The notes under the pieces were generated by a model. That model made no database searches, was not told the origin of the DNA, and worked only from the letters and a program-made list of their open reading frames with translations. A program made the translations under genes and the position numbers. From contig NW_014577086.1 of NCBI RefSeq assembly GCF_000485595.1, forward strand, positions 28,216 through 60,666: a stretch of 32,451 nucleotides of DNA, in the 5' to 3' direction. Positions 13,001 to 25,000 of this stretch are shown piece by piece. Position 1 is the stretch's first letter, and each line of letters opens with the position of its first letter. The stretch is from Priapulus caudatus. Taxonomy: Eukaryota; Priapulida; Priapulimorpha; Priapulimorphida; Priapulidae.

Positions 13001-16000
13001 ACCAACCGTAGACACTTACATTACAGCTGCCAAGCCAAGGAAGATACTGCGAACGCGACGCGATTCGATACGACGGCGAGTTCACGGCCCTCGATCTTGA
13101 GATACAGCTAAACCGGATCAGGCTGATCGCGTGACGGCAACAGAAAGCCACAACTGATACGTGACTTATAACAGCACGAAACTTCGGACTGAGCAGTATT
13201 CCAGCGAACATAAGGAGTTTCACATACGATAAACATTAGTATAAATTATTCGGTATTCTGTATTCTGTATTCAGTATGTTGTATTGATCAATACCACTGG
13301 GCTTACATGGAAAAAGTAGGCGATATTGTTATCCGTTGGGGGCTTGTGAATGACCTGCGCGTGCAATGCCAATAGTATTTACTGGTGTGATGTAGCATAG
13401 AGAAATGTGCTACGCCTGCTATATATGTTGGCGTGATAGGCAACTGCCGCACACTTAGGCCAATCATTGGCCACATTTTTGACTCAATGGAAACAAACGC
13501 ACCCAGCATGGACTGGCATTGCTTCTAACTTGGCCGATGAGTTTCCAGATGTTTCAGTCAACAATGCAAAACTTATGTTCACGTAAGGGTAAACCAGAAT
13601 AGCAAGCTTAGCCATATCCTGGCATTAGCTGGCCAGAGAAGGGATAGACGATACAATTCGTGGGCCTCACGAGGGCACTGAGGACCCCGAGACCGTGTGA
13701 ACAAGATTCGAGGAGCAGCTCGACCCCACCTGATAATTTCAGGGTTTTACCCCTTTTACGTCAAATAGTTTGCATTGTTGACAAACATCTGGGGACTTCT
13801 AATCAGTGCCTAGTTGAAGCATGCTCAGCGTCCCATGCTGTGCGCCTGCCTTCACGATCTTTGTTTTCATGTGGTCAAAATGTTGCCCATGTGGCTCGTG
13901 TGGCAATTCCTACCGCACATATATAGCATGGCGTTACACTTTCTCTATGCTACTACACGGACATATACGTATTGCATGCACGCGCAGTTCATTCACCCCC
14001 ACGGATAACAATACAGTACTTCAGTTACCGAGTGTGTATTATCATACACATACTGATACAGAACAGAATACAGTACAGAATAATCTATACTACATTGTTT
14101 ATGTATGTCGAACTTCTTATGTCGCTGCGATACCTGCTTCAGTCTCACGTCGTGCCTTGTATAAGTCAGGTAGCGTTGCTTTCTGTGTGGCCCGTCACTT
14201 CGATCAGCTGATCGGTTAGCTGTATTCAAGATGAGCGTGATGGTCGTTCGATCGTCGTCGCGTTTCGCGTATCTTCCTTGCTTGGCGCTGTTGTAATGTT
14301 ACGATGGTTTTCATCTCCCATCCTGCTCTGAGGAGTAACGTCGGTTGGTTTTCCAGACCGTCGACTTGTCGAGGACGTGCATCGGTACCGGTGTATGCGG
14401 TACCGCCTTTAATTGCTCTCTGCCCCACGTACGCTCATGGTTACGCTCAATACTCTGCTATGTGTATGCCACTGACGACTGTTGAACCTATGTCGTGGTT
14501 GCTGTTGCTGTACGCTCAGTTGATCACGCGCCGAGCCTAGCCGCGCTGGTTGGCCACACCTGTCGTGCTTGTTGTGACGTCACGCATGCCTTGTAGTGCA
14601 GGAATACGCGGATAAGGTCCTCCGCGGAAGCGCGGGAGAAATGTCCTTCGCGCACGACTAAGTCTTACTGAGTCAGTGCAGGTGTCTGCTATGCTTGGCT
14701 CTTCGTCGGATGTCAACCTCGACGACACTCCCGTCGTTTTTCACAGTCACCGCCGCAGAGTCGAATATCGGTGCTTACATACGTCATGTATATCTTGTGC
14801 AAGCAGTAGACTTATCACTTGGTCCAGATGACACGGTATACTAGACAAGCGTTGCCGAAGGACGTGTTGATCCAAATGCGCTGAACAAGATCTTTGCGCG
14901 CGATTCCGCGGCAAGGCCGCTGACGCAATGGGAACGGCCTACGACAGTATGCAGCGGCTGGCAGCTATGGAGTCCGTGCCGCGAATGCAATTAGTCGGGC
15001 GCACGATCCATAGCTTGCAGCGGTCAGCTCGATATTTTACGGGAATACATGAAACAGCTCAGCTCCATTGAGCTGCCTGTTCTTTGCAAGTCAATGAAAT
15101 CATCAATAAAGTGTCACACTTCTCTTCTACATGTGTTGTATAAGTTTTAGGATTTGTTTTTATTATGCTGTCAAGCGGCTTCATGTGGAGCTGGGCTGGC
15201 AGCGCAGCGAGTAATAAGCTGGGTTTATAATAATACATGCGAGAACATAATACGGCCAGTCAGTTATGTAAATATAAATGTTCACTATATTCAAACAACT
15301 GACACGTAATAATCACAAATATTTCAATTACGGTCTTGTGGTGGAGCTTCCATCGCACTTTTTAAATGATCTTGCGTGTGACGATACGTGACGAAACCTG
15401 TGCCGTGCTCTTTTTATGAGTCATACTCTCTGCTGTGACCGACGCTGCATACGTTGTTCGTAGCAAGGAGCATAACAATATTGACTTATTGTTGAAAAAA
15501 TAGGACAAATGAAAGCACTCGGATTTTAGTGATTCATAGACAATCTGCTATTTATATAAGTTCCGTTTCGCCTTATATAAGACAACCGTTTGATTAACAA
15601 CATAGAACTACGCATGCCCAGGATAAGCAGCGACCAGACACACAGTACAGGAACTACACTCGCCATCGACACAAATCAGTGTAAACATGTTTATTGTGCA
15701 GGGCGGCCGTTCGAGTGGGCGGTTCCTACCTAATGGTGTCCCATATGGAGAAAGCTCTCGGCCGTCGGGTGCAGCTCTAGAGACAACATCTTGGGCCTCT
15801 GCGTACAGCGTCCGTACACGCGTTCCAGGCGACGTGATCGGGCACATCGAGGCAAACGACCGAGACTTCACCAAACTGCAGAAATTGCCGTGGTTCTACA
15901 TGTTAATAGCACGTTGGTGTTTTACTAAAAATTGCACCACCCAATAAGAGAGAATCCCGCGATTATGGCGACAGTGTGCCGGTATTTGTGTGGCCTTCGT

Positions 16001-19000
16001 ACTACTACAGCTGACGTTCGTTAGTGAGACTGATCTTAGCCACGCTGGGGTTTTTGCGCTGCCTGTTAGTGTCATATGGCTAAATGAGGAAAATCGCAAT
16101 CATAACAACGTAACAGCTTGTGGGTCGCGTCGCCCTCCACAGTCACGCCGATCGAATGGTCACTACCGCCTGGACGTGGCCGCCAGTAAAAGCCCGAGTG
16201 TGCCGTGCCGTGAACTCTAATCCGTTTCCTTCCGTAGTAGCTGACCAGATGCCAGTCAAGCGGGAGTCCAGGGAATATACCTCATCTGGAACGGCAGCTG
16301 TATAATACCACCATTGCATTGCACCATTTCGATCACTCGGTACCCGACGGTCGTGCGCGCAATGCGATTTTCATCACTCGGTACCCGACAGTCGTGGTCG
16401 CAATGCCATTTTGCATCACTCGGTACACGACGGTCAGGTATATAATACGTTCCTATAATATATCATTCGACACTATACTATTATTTGCGGTAACAAATGT
16501 TAACAAATCTCTATCGTTCAACGGCAATGGCAACTGTCAAGAACAACATTATGTAACAACTAGACGATGACTAGGCCTATTTCAATGTTGTCTCACCGAT
16601 GGAATGTTTTTCACTCCTCACATGGAACAACCTTACACTTGGATATGCACTACAACAGCGTGGCATGATATATCGATGGATGCAACATCGATGGCTATGT
16701 ATGAATGCGAAACTACATGCTCGAACTATTACGTCATCATCAGAAACATCAGACCATCGGGGGTATATACGTAGTAAGATGCATGCGGCTGCTGCTGCTC
16801 TGGCAGCACATATGGCTGCTGCTGCTGACGCCACGGCGGCGGAGCTGTTCCAGATAACATCTAGTGGAAATTATCAGTGTAAACAAACATCAATCAACGG
16901 GCTTAGCCAATCAACGTCGGGGGTACACAGATGGCTACGATAATTTGAATCGCACGTCACGATTGCAGCTAGACTGGTACGGACCTTAACTCCACCAAGT
17001 ATCTTTCGCTACACTAAAGTTATAGTTAGTGCAGCGTGTGGAACTCTCCACCGCGGAGCAGTCTAAGCTGAATCGCCGATCCTAGTGTGGAAAAATACTT
17101 TGAAAATCACTCGAAGAGGGCCTCGTCGCGCCATCTATGGGACGCCATATGTACGAGAATAAATTCAGGGCGTGAAACGGAAGAAATGCAAACTCGCTTT
17201 TCTGGAGGAAAAGCAAACGCGCCGACCAGCAAATGAGCAATTACCAGCATTTGTATTTATTCTCGACCTACGTGCATAGTCGAAAGGCTTGTGGAATCGC
17301 CACAACTCCTCAATTAACCGATTATACGGCTTTATCCTATACCCAAAGGTCACTGCCGAAATTTTTCTAAATAGGGCAGCGAATAAGATTTATTGTCACC
17401 GCTGCGTGGCGTTTGCGCGCTTCGCGCGGATATCCGGGCTGCAGATCGTCCAGCTCTGAGCTCAACCGACATGTTGCTCGGCTGTCGACACACGGCGTCA
17501 AAGTTCATCGCGGCTGTGCGGCTATATTCAGCCGCAGAATGGCTCATATCTTCACCAGCATCGGTGGGTTACACCGCTAGCTGCCACCATGTAATATTAT
17601 GGATCAACGCATGTTGTTTGTTGATATAATATTTATTGTTCTGAGGAGCCATCCTCAAACACAGCTCACACTTCCAAGCACATTAGCAGAGAGCGCTGGT
17701 TTCTCGTGGAATTTCATACGCTCTCGTGCACGTCATAACGTTACATCATTACAAGATGGAGATCAAATAAAGACGGTCATGGAGGAGGAGTAGGGGGCAG
17801 GAGGAGGAGGAAGAGGAGGAGGGGAGGGGGGGGAAGGAGCGGAGAGGTGATGGGAGATCGAATGGACGGTCATGGGAGGGCGGAGGGGAGGAGAGGAGGA
17901 GGAGGAGGGGAGGAGAAGGAGAGGAACGGGAGAGGTGATGGAGAGAGTGCGGCGAGGAGGAGGACGAGGGGAGGAGGGAGAAGGAGAGGAGGAGGAGGTG
18001 GAGGAAGGTGATGGATTAGGGGAGGGGAGGAGAGGAGGAGGAGGGGAAAGGTGTGGAGGAGAGTAGGAGTTAGGACACCTTTCACTCTTGCTCTTATCAT
18101 GTTTCGCCTTCTCCTAGCTCTCTCCCCTCTTCTTTCTCCTGCCCTACTCCTCCTCCAATGAAGTTTCTTCGATCTTCATCACATTCCCCTCTCCTCTTCT
18201 CTCTCATAGCTCTCCTCGTCCACCCTCCTCCTTCCTATCTCACTTTCCTCTCTCTTCTTCCTGCCTCGTCCTTCTGCCCCCTATCGCTTTCATTACTTTC
18301 TCTCATCCTTCTCCCCGTCCCCTCTCTTCTTCTTCTCTCCTATCATAAATTCTCCCCTCCTTCCTCCTCTCCTCTCTTCTCCTCCTCTCCTCTCCTCCTT
18401 TCCTCCTCTGCTTCCTTACTCTTCACTTCTCAATCCTTCCTCCTCATCCTCTCCTCCGGCTTTCCTGCCTTCCGTCCCCCATTGGACGTCTTATTCATTA
18501 CATCACTCGGTTTCCGGCTCTCTATTCCCCTCCTCCTTCCCTCCTCCTCCTCTTCTCTCTCCTCCTCCCTCTATCATTCTTGCTCTCATTTTATTTTCTC
18601 CTCTCCTCTCCTCTTGCCCCTACTTGTCCTTCGTGACGTCTTTCAGTTCGATCTCCATCTCAGGGGAGGTACGTTTATGTACAGGGTACATATTGCTGAA
18701 AAGTACAGGTTCTGGTAATTGGTTATAATATATGTTTCCTGGGGGCGGTGCCGGGCATACTATTGTGTACCTGATCGATCATGACCCTTAGCATTAAGTA
18801 ACTAGTCACTATTTTGTGTGTGCTAGTTCCATTAATTTTGGCATTCGAAACTGGGAACTGGTAAATGTTTTTGCTGTGGATGTTCTTATTTCGAATATCT
18901 GGACACTGGGAACTGGGACTGGAATGGGGGCTGCTTTGCTGTTACTAGTTCTTATTCGATTAAGGAACTGGGAATGGAACTAGAAGATAATGCTTTGCTA

Positions 19001-22000
19001 GTTACTAGTTCCTTTTCGATAGGACAACTGGGGATGGGACTGGGAACTGGAAACTGGTAACTGCTTTGCCTAGTTACTAGTTCCTTATTTGAATAAGGAA
19101 CTGGGAACTGGTAACTGCTTTGCCTAGTTACTAGTTCCTTGTTCGAATAAGGAACTGGGAACTGGGAACTGGGAGCTAACTTTACTGACCCGATATTACC
19201 TAATATCACGCCGCCCGTTTTGCGTGGCATATGAAAGCCGAGTTTTTTATGCTTTCTGTTGAAAAGGCTTAACTTTCTGAATGCTGCCATTAGCTGATGG
19301 TTGTCTACCGTTGTTTCCAGTACAAATCCAGCGCAGTCACCTTTTCAAAATTACATGAATCAATGGATCCGGGTCTGCATGCACTACGCTTGTTTGTCAT
19401 GGAGTAGGCGTGTGAGAAAAAGGATCTATCTATATAAGCAGAGAAAGAATTGGTTGCTTGGAGGAGAAGGGAAAGGAGGATGAGGCGGAGAAAGATATGA
19501 GGATTAGAGAGATGATCCGCATTATCTAATTCTGATATTCTCCTGCTTTTGCTTACTTCTCCTCCTCTTCACCCTAGCTCCTTCCCATCCCCACCATCTC
19601 GTCTCCCTTAGCATCTTAACTCAGTTACTAAGTATGCCCTGCCTGTTCCAGTGCTTCCCATGTCTCTTGTTTTTCTTACGCTGATACCCACTTCATTGGC
19701 TCCTTTTAATATCCATCGTCTGTACGCCATTAAGCATCTCCACTTGCCCACCCCGCTGCCTCTCACTGCTTCCTTCCTGACTAGCACTCATCTTTATCAT
19801 AGCCCTCCATACCTGTATTTTTTGCCTGACACGAGCAGCGTGCACTCGACTATACGTGCCATCAAGAGCTGTTATCCATGCATTCATAACATCAGAAGTA
19901 GCCTATTATCTACTTCTGATAACATCAAACTAAAGGAACGCGTGTAATGCAAGAGAACAAGCGTATCGTAATGCCAATGCGCACGCTATCCCCATCAACT
20001 AATGGAAGTGCACAATTGAGAATGCCATGACCTTGCTGATATAAACGTTTCGCTTTTGCCTCGTTGCCATTGCAAGGGCAACAACGATGTATATGACTAA
20101 CGCCACGTCGTTCACTTTATTTTTTAGGTTATCACGGATAAAAAATTAATTGCGGCGGTGGTTGCGGTTACGGCAGTTAACATGCTCGTGCTGTGTACGT
20201 GGGAAGCGGTTGATCCACTGAGCGTAACCGTCTACAACGCTACTGTGCTAGTGCGTAAGCCTAGAAATAGGAGGAATTAGTCGGGTATATTGTAAAAAAC
20301 GTACACAACTCCGGTATTTGACCTGGCTCGTTTAGCTATTTCTGACTAACCCTAACCCTAACCCTATATATATTATATATCATATACATATATATATTAG
20401 TCCAAAATAGCTAAACGAGCCAGGTCAAACAGAGGTCAGGGGGACATAGACCCACCGAGCGCCACTGACACTTGGGTGGATTTATGCAGACTACCATCTG
20501 CGCCAGTGGCTGTCTGTGTGTGACAAGAAAGGGCGCGGGAAAACTGAAGAACAGGCATTTGCGATGAGCTCTGATAGCTTGTAAAATTAGGACTGCCAAA
20601 CATTCTGCATGGCACCATGACCTTGGTATTCTGTAAATGATTTCTCTTTCTGGTTCCTAATGGAGCATAAGGCATTGGCAAGTGTGAAGTTTCTGCATGT
20701 AGCAAGGGTTATTTGCGGGGTGAGATTAGGCCAACCTAAAAATGTACCAATGGAAGACCACCTATTAAGGGCCTATGCATATTGAATACACATTGGTTTA
20801 TGTCACTTTTTTGACAGCACATAGCACATGATATAAGCACAGGACTTTGTTGCTTTCATCGCAACTCTTCTACAAGTAGCATATTCAATTTTATGAACTA
20901 AAATTATATATATAATTATGAAGTTTTAAATATGTTTTACTTAATTTTTAATTATGTTTAGCTTCATGTAGCTTCTATGTTCATTCGTGCTAGTCAGCCG
21001 ATATTGCAGTCTGTGAAGCTAATGTTCCCTCGTGTAGACATTTATAAGCTCCAGTGGGAGTCGGGTGAGCATATACTGGGTATACAAATACATAGTTAGT
21101 AAAACGGTTAAAGCAGAGTTAATACAGTAATAAAGAAAGATCCACTTTACATTTCTGAAGGTATCCGAAGAAAATTACGATGTGAATGTCATAAATCAAG
21201 TACAGGTGTGCAAGTCAGCCAGTGAGGCGTATTTTCTAGGACCGGCTTACGCCATTCAGAGTCTGCTGCTTGCGTTTGGAACTTTCATCGCGTACGAGAC
21301 TAGAAAGGTGAGATGCGACGTCCGTACAGGCGTGACCTCACGCCTACGTATGATGATCCAAAGTTGTCATAGCAGTGGACGCGCGGTATTACACGTTGCA
21401 TAACGTTTGCATAACGTCGTGCATTTCTGCTCCACACTTGAATTCGCGTCGATCTATTACGTCGCGCATTTGCAACCACTATGTAGCACTTGTGTTCATC
21501 ACTTGTGTTCATCACTTGTGTTCATCACTTGTGTTCATCACTTGTGTTCATCACTTGTGTTCATCACTTGTGTTCATCACTTGTGTTCATCACTTNNNNN
21601 NNNNNNNNNNNNNNNNNNNNNNNNNNNNNNNNNNNNNNNNNNNNNNNNNNNNNNNNNNNNNNNNNNNNNNNNNNNNNNNNNNNNNNNNNNNNNNNNNNNN
21701 NNNNNNNNNNNNNNNNNNNNNNNNNNNNNNNNNNNNNNNNNNNNNNNNNNNNNNNNNNNNNNNNNNNNNNNNNNNNNNNNNNNNNNNNNNNNNNNNNNNN
21801 NNNNNNNNNNNNNNNNNNNNNNNNNNNNNNNNNNNNNNNNNNNNNNNNNNNNNNNNNNNNNNNNNNNNNNNNNNNNNNNNNNNNNNNNNNNNNNNNNNNN
21901 NNNNNNNNNNNNNNNNNNNNNNNNNNNNNNNNNNNNNNNNNNNNNNNNNNNNNNNNNNNNNNNNNNNNNNNNNNNNNNNNNNNNNNNNNNNNNNNNNNNN

Positions 22001-25000
22001 NNNNNNNNNNNNNNNNNNNNNNNNNNNNNNNNNNNNNNNNNNNNNNNNNNNNNNNNNNNNNNNNNNNNNNNNNNNNNNNNNNNNNNNNNNNNNNNNNNNN
22101 NNNNNNNNNNNNNNNNNNNNNNNNNNNNNNNNNNNNNNNNNNNNNNNNNNNNNNNNNNNNNNNNNNNNNNNNNNNNNNNNNNNNNNNNNNNNNNNNNNNN
22201 NNNNNNNNNNNNNNNNNNNNNNNNNNNNNNNNNNNNNNNNNATAGCGCAGTGCGCTAAACACAATGTGTTATTTTCGTTTTTGTGCCAAACTCTATCGTA
22301 GGAAACCGTTCTAGCCTAGCAGAATGCCCTAGTTCTTGAGATCGGCGATTCCGTACCTCAATGGGTCCCCACCTTTGAAATTATAACAGAGAGGTGCGGC
22401 GTACGCTGTGATTGGAAGACACAAAGTGTCAATCCTCGGCGCGCCTCGGCATCATGGCCGCATCATGTCGAGGCTTAGCTGGCTAGGTATAATATAGACT
22501 GGTACCCGGTCGACAGTTCTACACGCTACACTAACGTCGTGTAGCGAACGGGTACCAGTCCAGAGGAGAGACCGGATATTAAAGAGGCGATGCGCAAAGG
22601 AGGCGTTGATCCTAACCGCTGAGCACGCACGCGACCGCGGGAACGTGCTACGAAAGTATCAGGCGCTGGGAGCTATGCATCCGTGCGCCGAATGCATAGG
22701 TCGGCGCACGAATCCATAGCTGCCAGCGAAGTCGAGAATTTTACCGGGAATACAATGAAAGAGCGTTCGTTCGTTCGTTCGTTCTTTTGTTCGTTTTCGT
22801 GTTCGTTCGTTTGCTCATTCGTTCATTCGCTCGCTAGGTTGCTCGTTCGCTCCTTCGTCCTTTTGGCTCATTCGTTCGTTCGTTCGTTCGTTCGTGGCCG
22901 TCAGAAGACTGACTGATTTTACCATTGGATCTTGGCTGCTTATATAGGAGCCCGCGGTAACGTAGGATCCAGGCGGCGCCTCCCTGTCCCGTGCCTCGGG
23001 TGCCTGGCCGTTGTCCCCCTTGCTTAACACGTGTACAGGTGATGCAACCCCCTTAGTCCAGTATACACGCGAGCGTCGTACCCCCTTGTCTGCCACGTGC
23101 TCGGCTGACGCCGCTCTCTCGCCCGGCGCGTGTACGTAATGGTGCAACTCCCTGATCTCCCACATCAGCTAGCGCCACCCTCTCGCAGGAAAACTTTCTA
23201 TCTCTGTTGCGGTGGCTGGTCTCTGGTTGTATGACGTCATCCCCCCTGAACTCCACAACTCTTCACTCCCCCCTGAAATCTCCACAACTCCTCCCAACTT
23301 CTCTTAGTATCCGCCCTCGGATACGATTTACCTTCCCTCGTCGTGTGATAGTCGTTCTTTTCCTCTGCTTTCTTTCCGTTGTTACCATTATTTGTCACTG
23401 TTTCAGTCGTGCTCTCTTCAGTCCTTTACCGTGTCGTCGTCGTGCACATGTACCACAATATTGACACTATGTCTTTCCTGTACTCAGGCCAGTAAAATCT
23501 CTGCTGAATACTAGCCCTGCTTCGTTTTTCACCTCGATGTCCTCCCGTTCGATGATAATGCAATTGTTGAAATACTTCTTTCCTCAATTCTGCGGGTATT
23601 ATCAGCCGACTGATTGGCTGGATTGGTGTCACCGGTGTCTCCCACCGCCGATACAATCTTCCTTTGTGTACCTCCAGTTGGTGCCATTGCCCCCAGTATG
23701 CTTTTGCTTCCGCTCCCATTCCTGCGATTTCAGAAAACTCAGGCCTATCTGACGCCGCCTCTACTCGTTCCTTAAAGAAGACTATGACAGGATCCCTGTC
23801 CTGCAATCTCTTAACGTTCTCGGGGTGCCATATACCATGGTCATCCCCTTCATCCTCAGGGTTTTCCGTACGATTCTCTCGCCTCTGGTTCCCATCGATC
23901 ATGACTAAAACGCGGCCATGTTTCTCTTCATCCTTCCATGAAAAATCATCAGTCCTCCCATTACGGCTGAGTGGTTCATCTCTCCTCTCTACCTCGTCTT
24001 CTTCTTCCGGCACGGTCGTCTCCTCCTCGCCTGTTTGTATCTCTGTCGCCAATGGTACAGTCTTCTCTGCAGTCCCATGTCTGTTCTCTGGGCAATTCTC
24101 CTCAGGGAGTCTCGTTTCCTCCTCCCCTTTCTCTCTTCTCTTCTCACTGTCTGGTACAGTCCCTTCTGCCAGTACTGACAACCCCTCCATCTTGTGCTCC
24201 TTCATTGACTCCAACTTGTCGAACCCGTCGCCATTCAACAGTGTAGAACTTGATCCACTGTCCACGAGGGATTTTCTTAAACATTCTTCCTCCTTTCCAA
24301 GCACCATCCAGGTGGGATGACACTGTACGGGTGATATTGAGACTGTTGATATTCGCTCCTGTTCTGCTGTGATGGATTTCTTACTTTTATTTTCTTTAAG
24401 CTGCTTCTCCAGTTGTTCGCCGTCAGTTTCCATGTCTCCAGATATTTTGTTTATTTTATCGAAATTGAAGTGAGTAAGTCGTGTTTTACCTCTCTCTGCC
24501 TTGCGATGGACCAGGTCACCGACCCTATGCCTGGTCCTTCCTAGTTTAATGATTGTTGATCTCGCATTCTTGTGGCATTTGGTAGTGTGGATTTCTTTAT
24601 ATCGTTGTCATGCAGTCTCTGCGGACAGGCACTCTGCATATGTCCGTTCCTTCTGCAGTAATAACACTCAATGTTTCTTATTGGCGCCATGTCCTGCGGT
24701 GACCTTGCCATTCCTCTCATAGGTAGGTATGGTGTGCCTTGACCTGATCCTTGACCTTTTCCCCAACCAATGTTTTCACGCAGCCTCCCCTGGCTCTCGG
24801 TTTCACCCCTCATCTTACCCATTTCTTGCTTTAGATGCCGTACCTCAGCTCGCAGTTGGTTAAGCAGGCTTGATGTTTGATCTATTTGCTGTACCACAGC
24901 TCGTACATGATAACTCCAGTCTGCTGGCGGCTTCCTGCTATGTACAGTTTCTCTCGTTACTGCTTCGAACTGGGCTACGCGGGTTATAGCTTCATCCATT

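Larger units (their letters stand above)
11895..15325. repeat. 3.4-kb palindrome (arms about 1.7 kb, almost no spacer)
   Basis: The left arm (11895 to about 13670) and right arm (about 13690-15325) are reverse complements along their whole length, with many indels. Matched points are CGTAATAACAACAAA (complement of 11900s) with CGTAATAATCACAAA at 15304; ATAAATGTTCAC with 15275; TGTTCTTTGCAAGT with 15080; GATCAGCTGATC with 14206; ATATATAGCA with 13918; TTTGCATTGTTGAC with 13768. A third, short copy lies at 22562-22760. No known protein was recognised. Either a true palindromic element or a read that turned back on itself. Confidence 0.85.
6897..17753 (-). mobile_element. Ty3/Gypsy LTR retrotransposon, nested in the fold-back arm
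   Basis: Two 164-bp LTRs (6897-7060 and 17590-17753, 7 differences) begin TGTAATATT and end CATTACA on the + strand. Both are flanked by AGATG (6892-6896 and 17754-17758), a perfect 5-bp target duplication. A purine tract reading CGAAAGGGGGA on the minus strand abuts 7060, and a primer site starting TGGTGGCAGC on the minus strand abuts 17590, so transcription runs right to left. The right fold-back arm gives the uninterrupted pre-insertion sequence. The interior is rearranged: only the pol C-terminus (7479-8060) has the expected orientation. The span is 10.9 kb, longer than a typical 5-6 kb Gypsy element, because of the palindrome inside. Confidence 0.9.
19189..21595 (+). repeat. Duplicated 2.4-kb unit, copy A (carries TM4 and TM5 exons)
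   Basis: It matches 25665-28405 from CGATATTACCTAATATCACG through both exons into the 13-bp tandem array, where the gap cuts it off. Non-exon parts include a short stem ATCAGAAGTAG/CTACTTCTGAT (19889-19918), an AT-rich stretch near 20900, and the telomere-like fold-back below. The frame at 19651-19947 is open in both copies, but its differences are mostly amino-acid changing, so it is not taken as a gene. Confidence 0.93.
22756..23239 (-). repeat. LTR of the second Gypsy element
   Basis: On the minus strand it starts TGACGTCATACAACC right after the purine tract and ends CGCTCTTTCA. A TATATAA box sits at 22946-22940 (minus strand), followed by an ACGAACGA tetranucleotide stretch (22760-22895). 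Confidence 0.8.

Noticed and set aside
12541-13223. Overlapping 109- and 176-codon frames in the palindrome
   Set aside because: They are not preserved in the matching arm and resemble no family.
15687-15947. 86-codon frame with VPGDVIGHIEANDRD, faintly cadherin-like
   Set aside because: Too short, single weak motif, in a block full of indels; a chance resemblance cannot be excluded.
18158-18718. 186-codon ORF on the + strand
   Set aside because: Ser/Leu/Pro frame through a TCC-rich tract; no signal of a real protein.
19651-19947. 98-codon ORF also open in copy B (26130-26432)
   Set aside because: Differences between copies are mostly amino-acid changing, including a six-base insertion; it lies in an intron and no family was recognised.
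20340-20370. Chromosome end
   Set aside because: Only three telomere-type units, inside a hairpin and surrounded by gene sequence on both sides.
21375-22301. Long frames across the N run
   Set aside because: They consist mainly of N and minisatellite.
23664-24320. 218-codon ORF on the + strand
   Set aside because: Shadow of the protease/integrase ORF on the minus strand; composition is Ser/Pro-rich as expected for an antisense frame.
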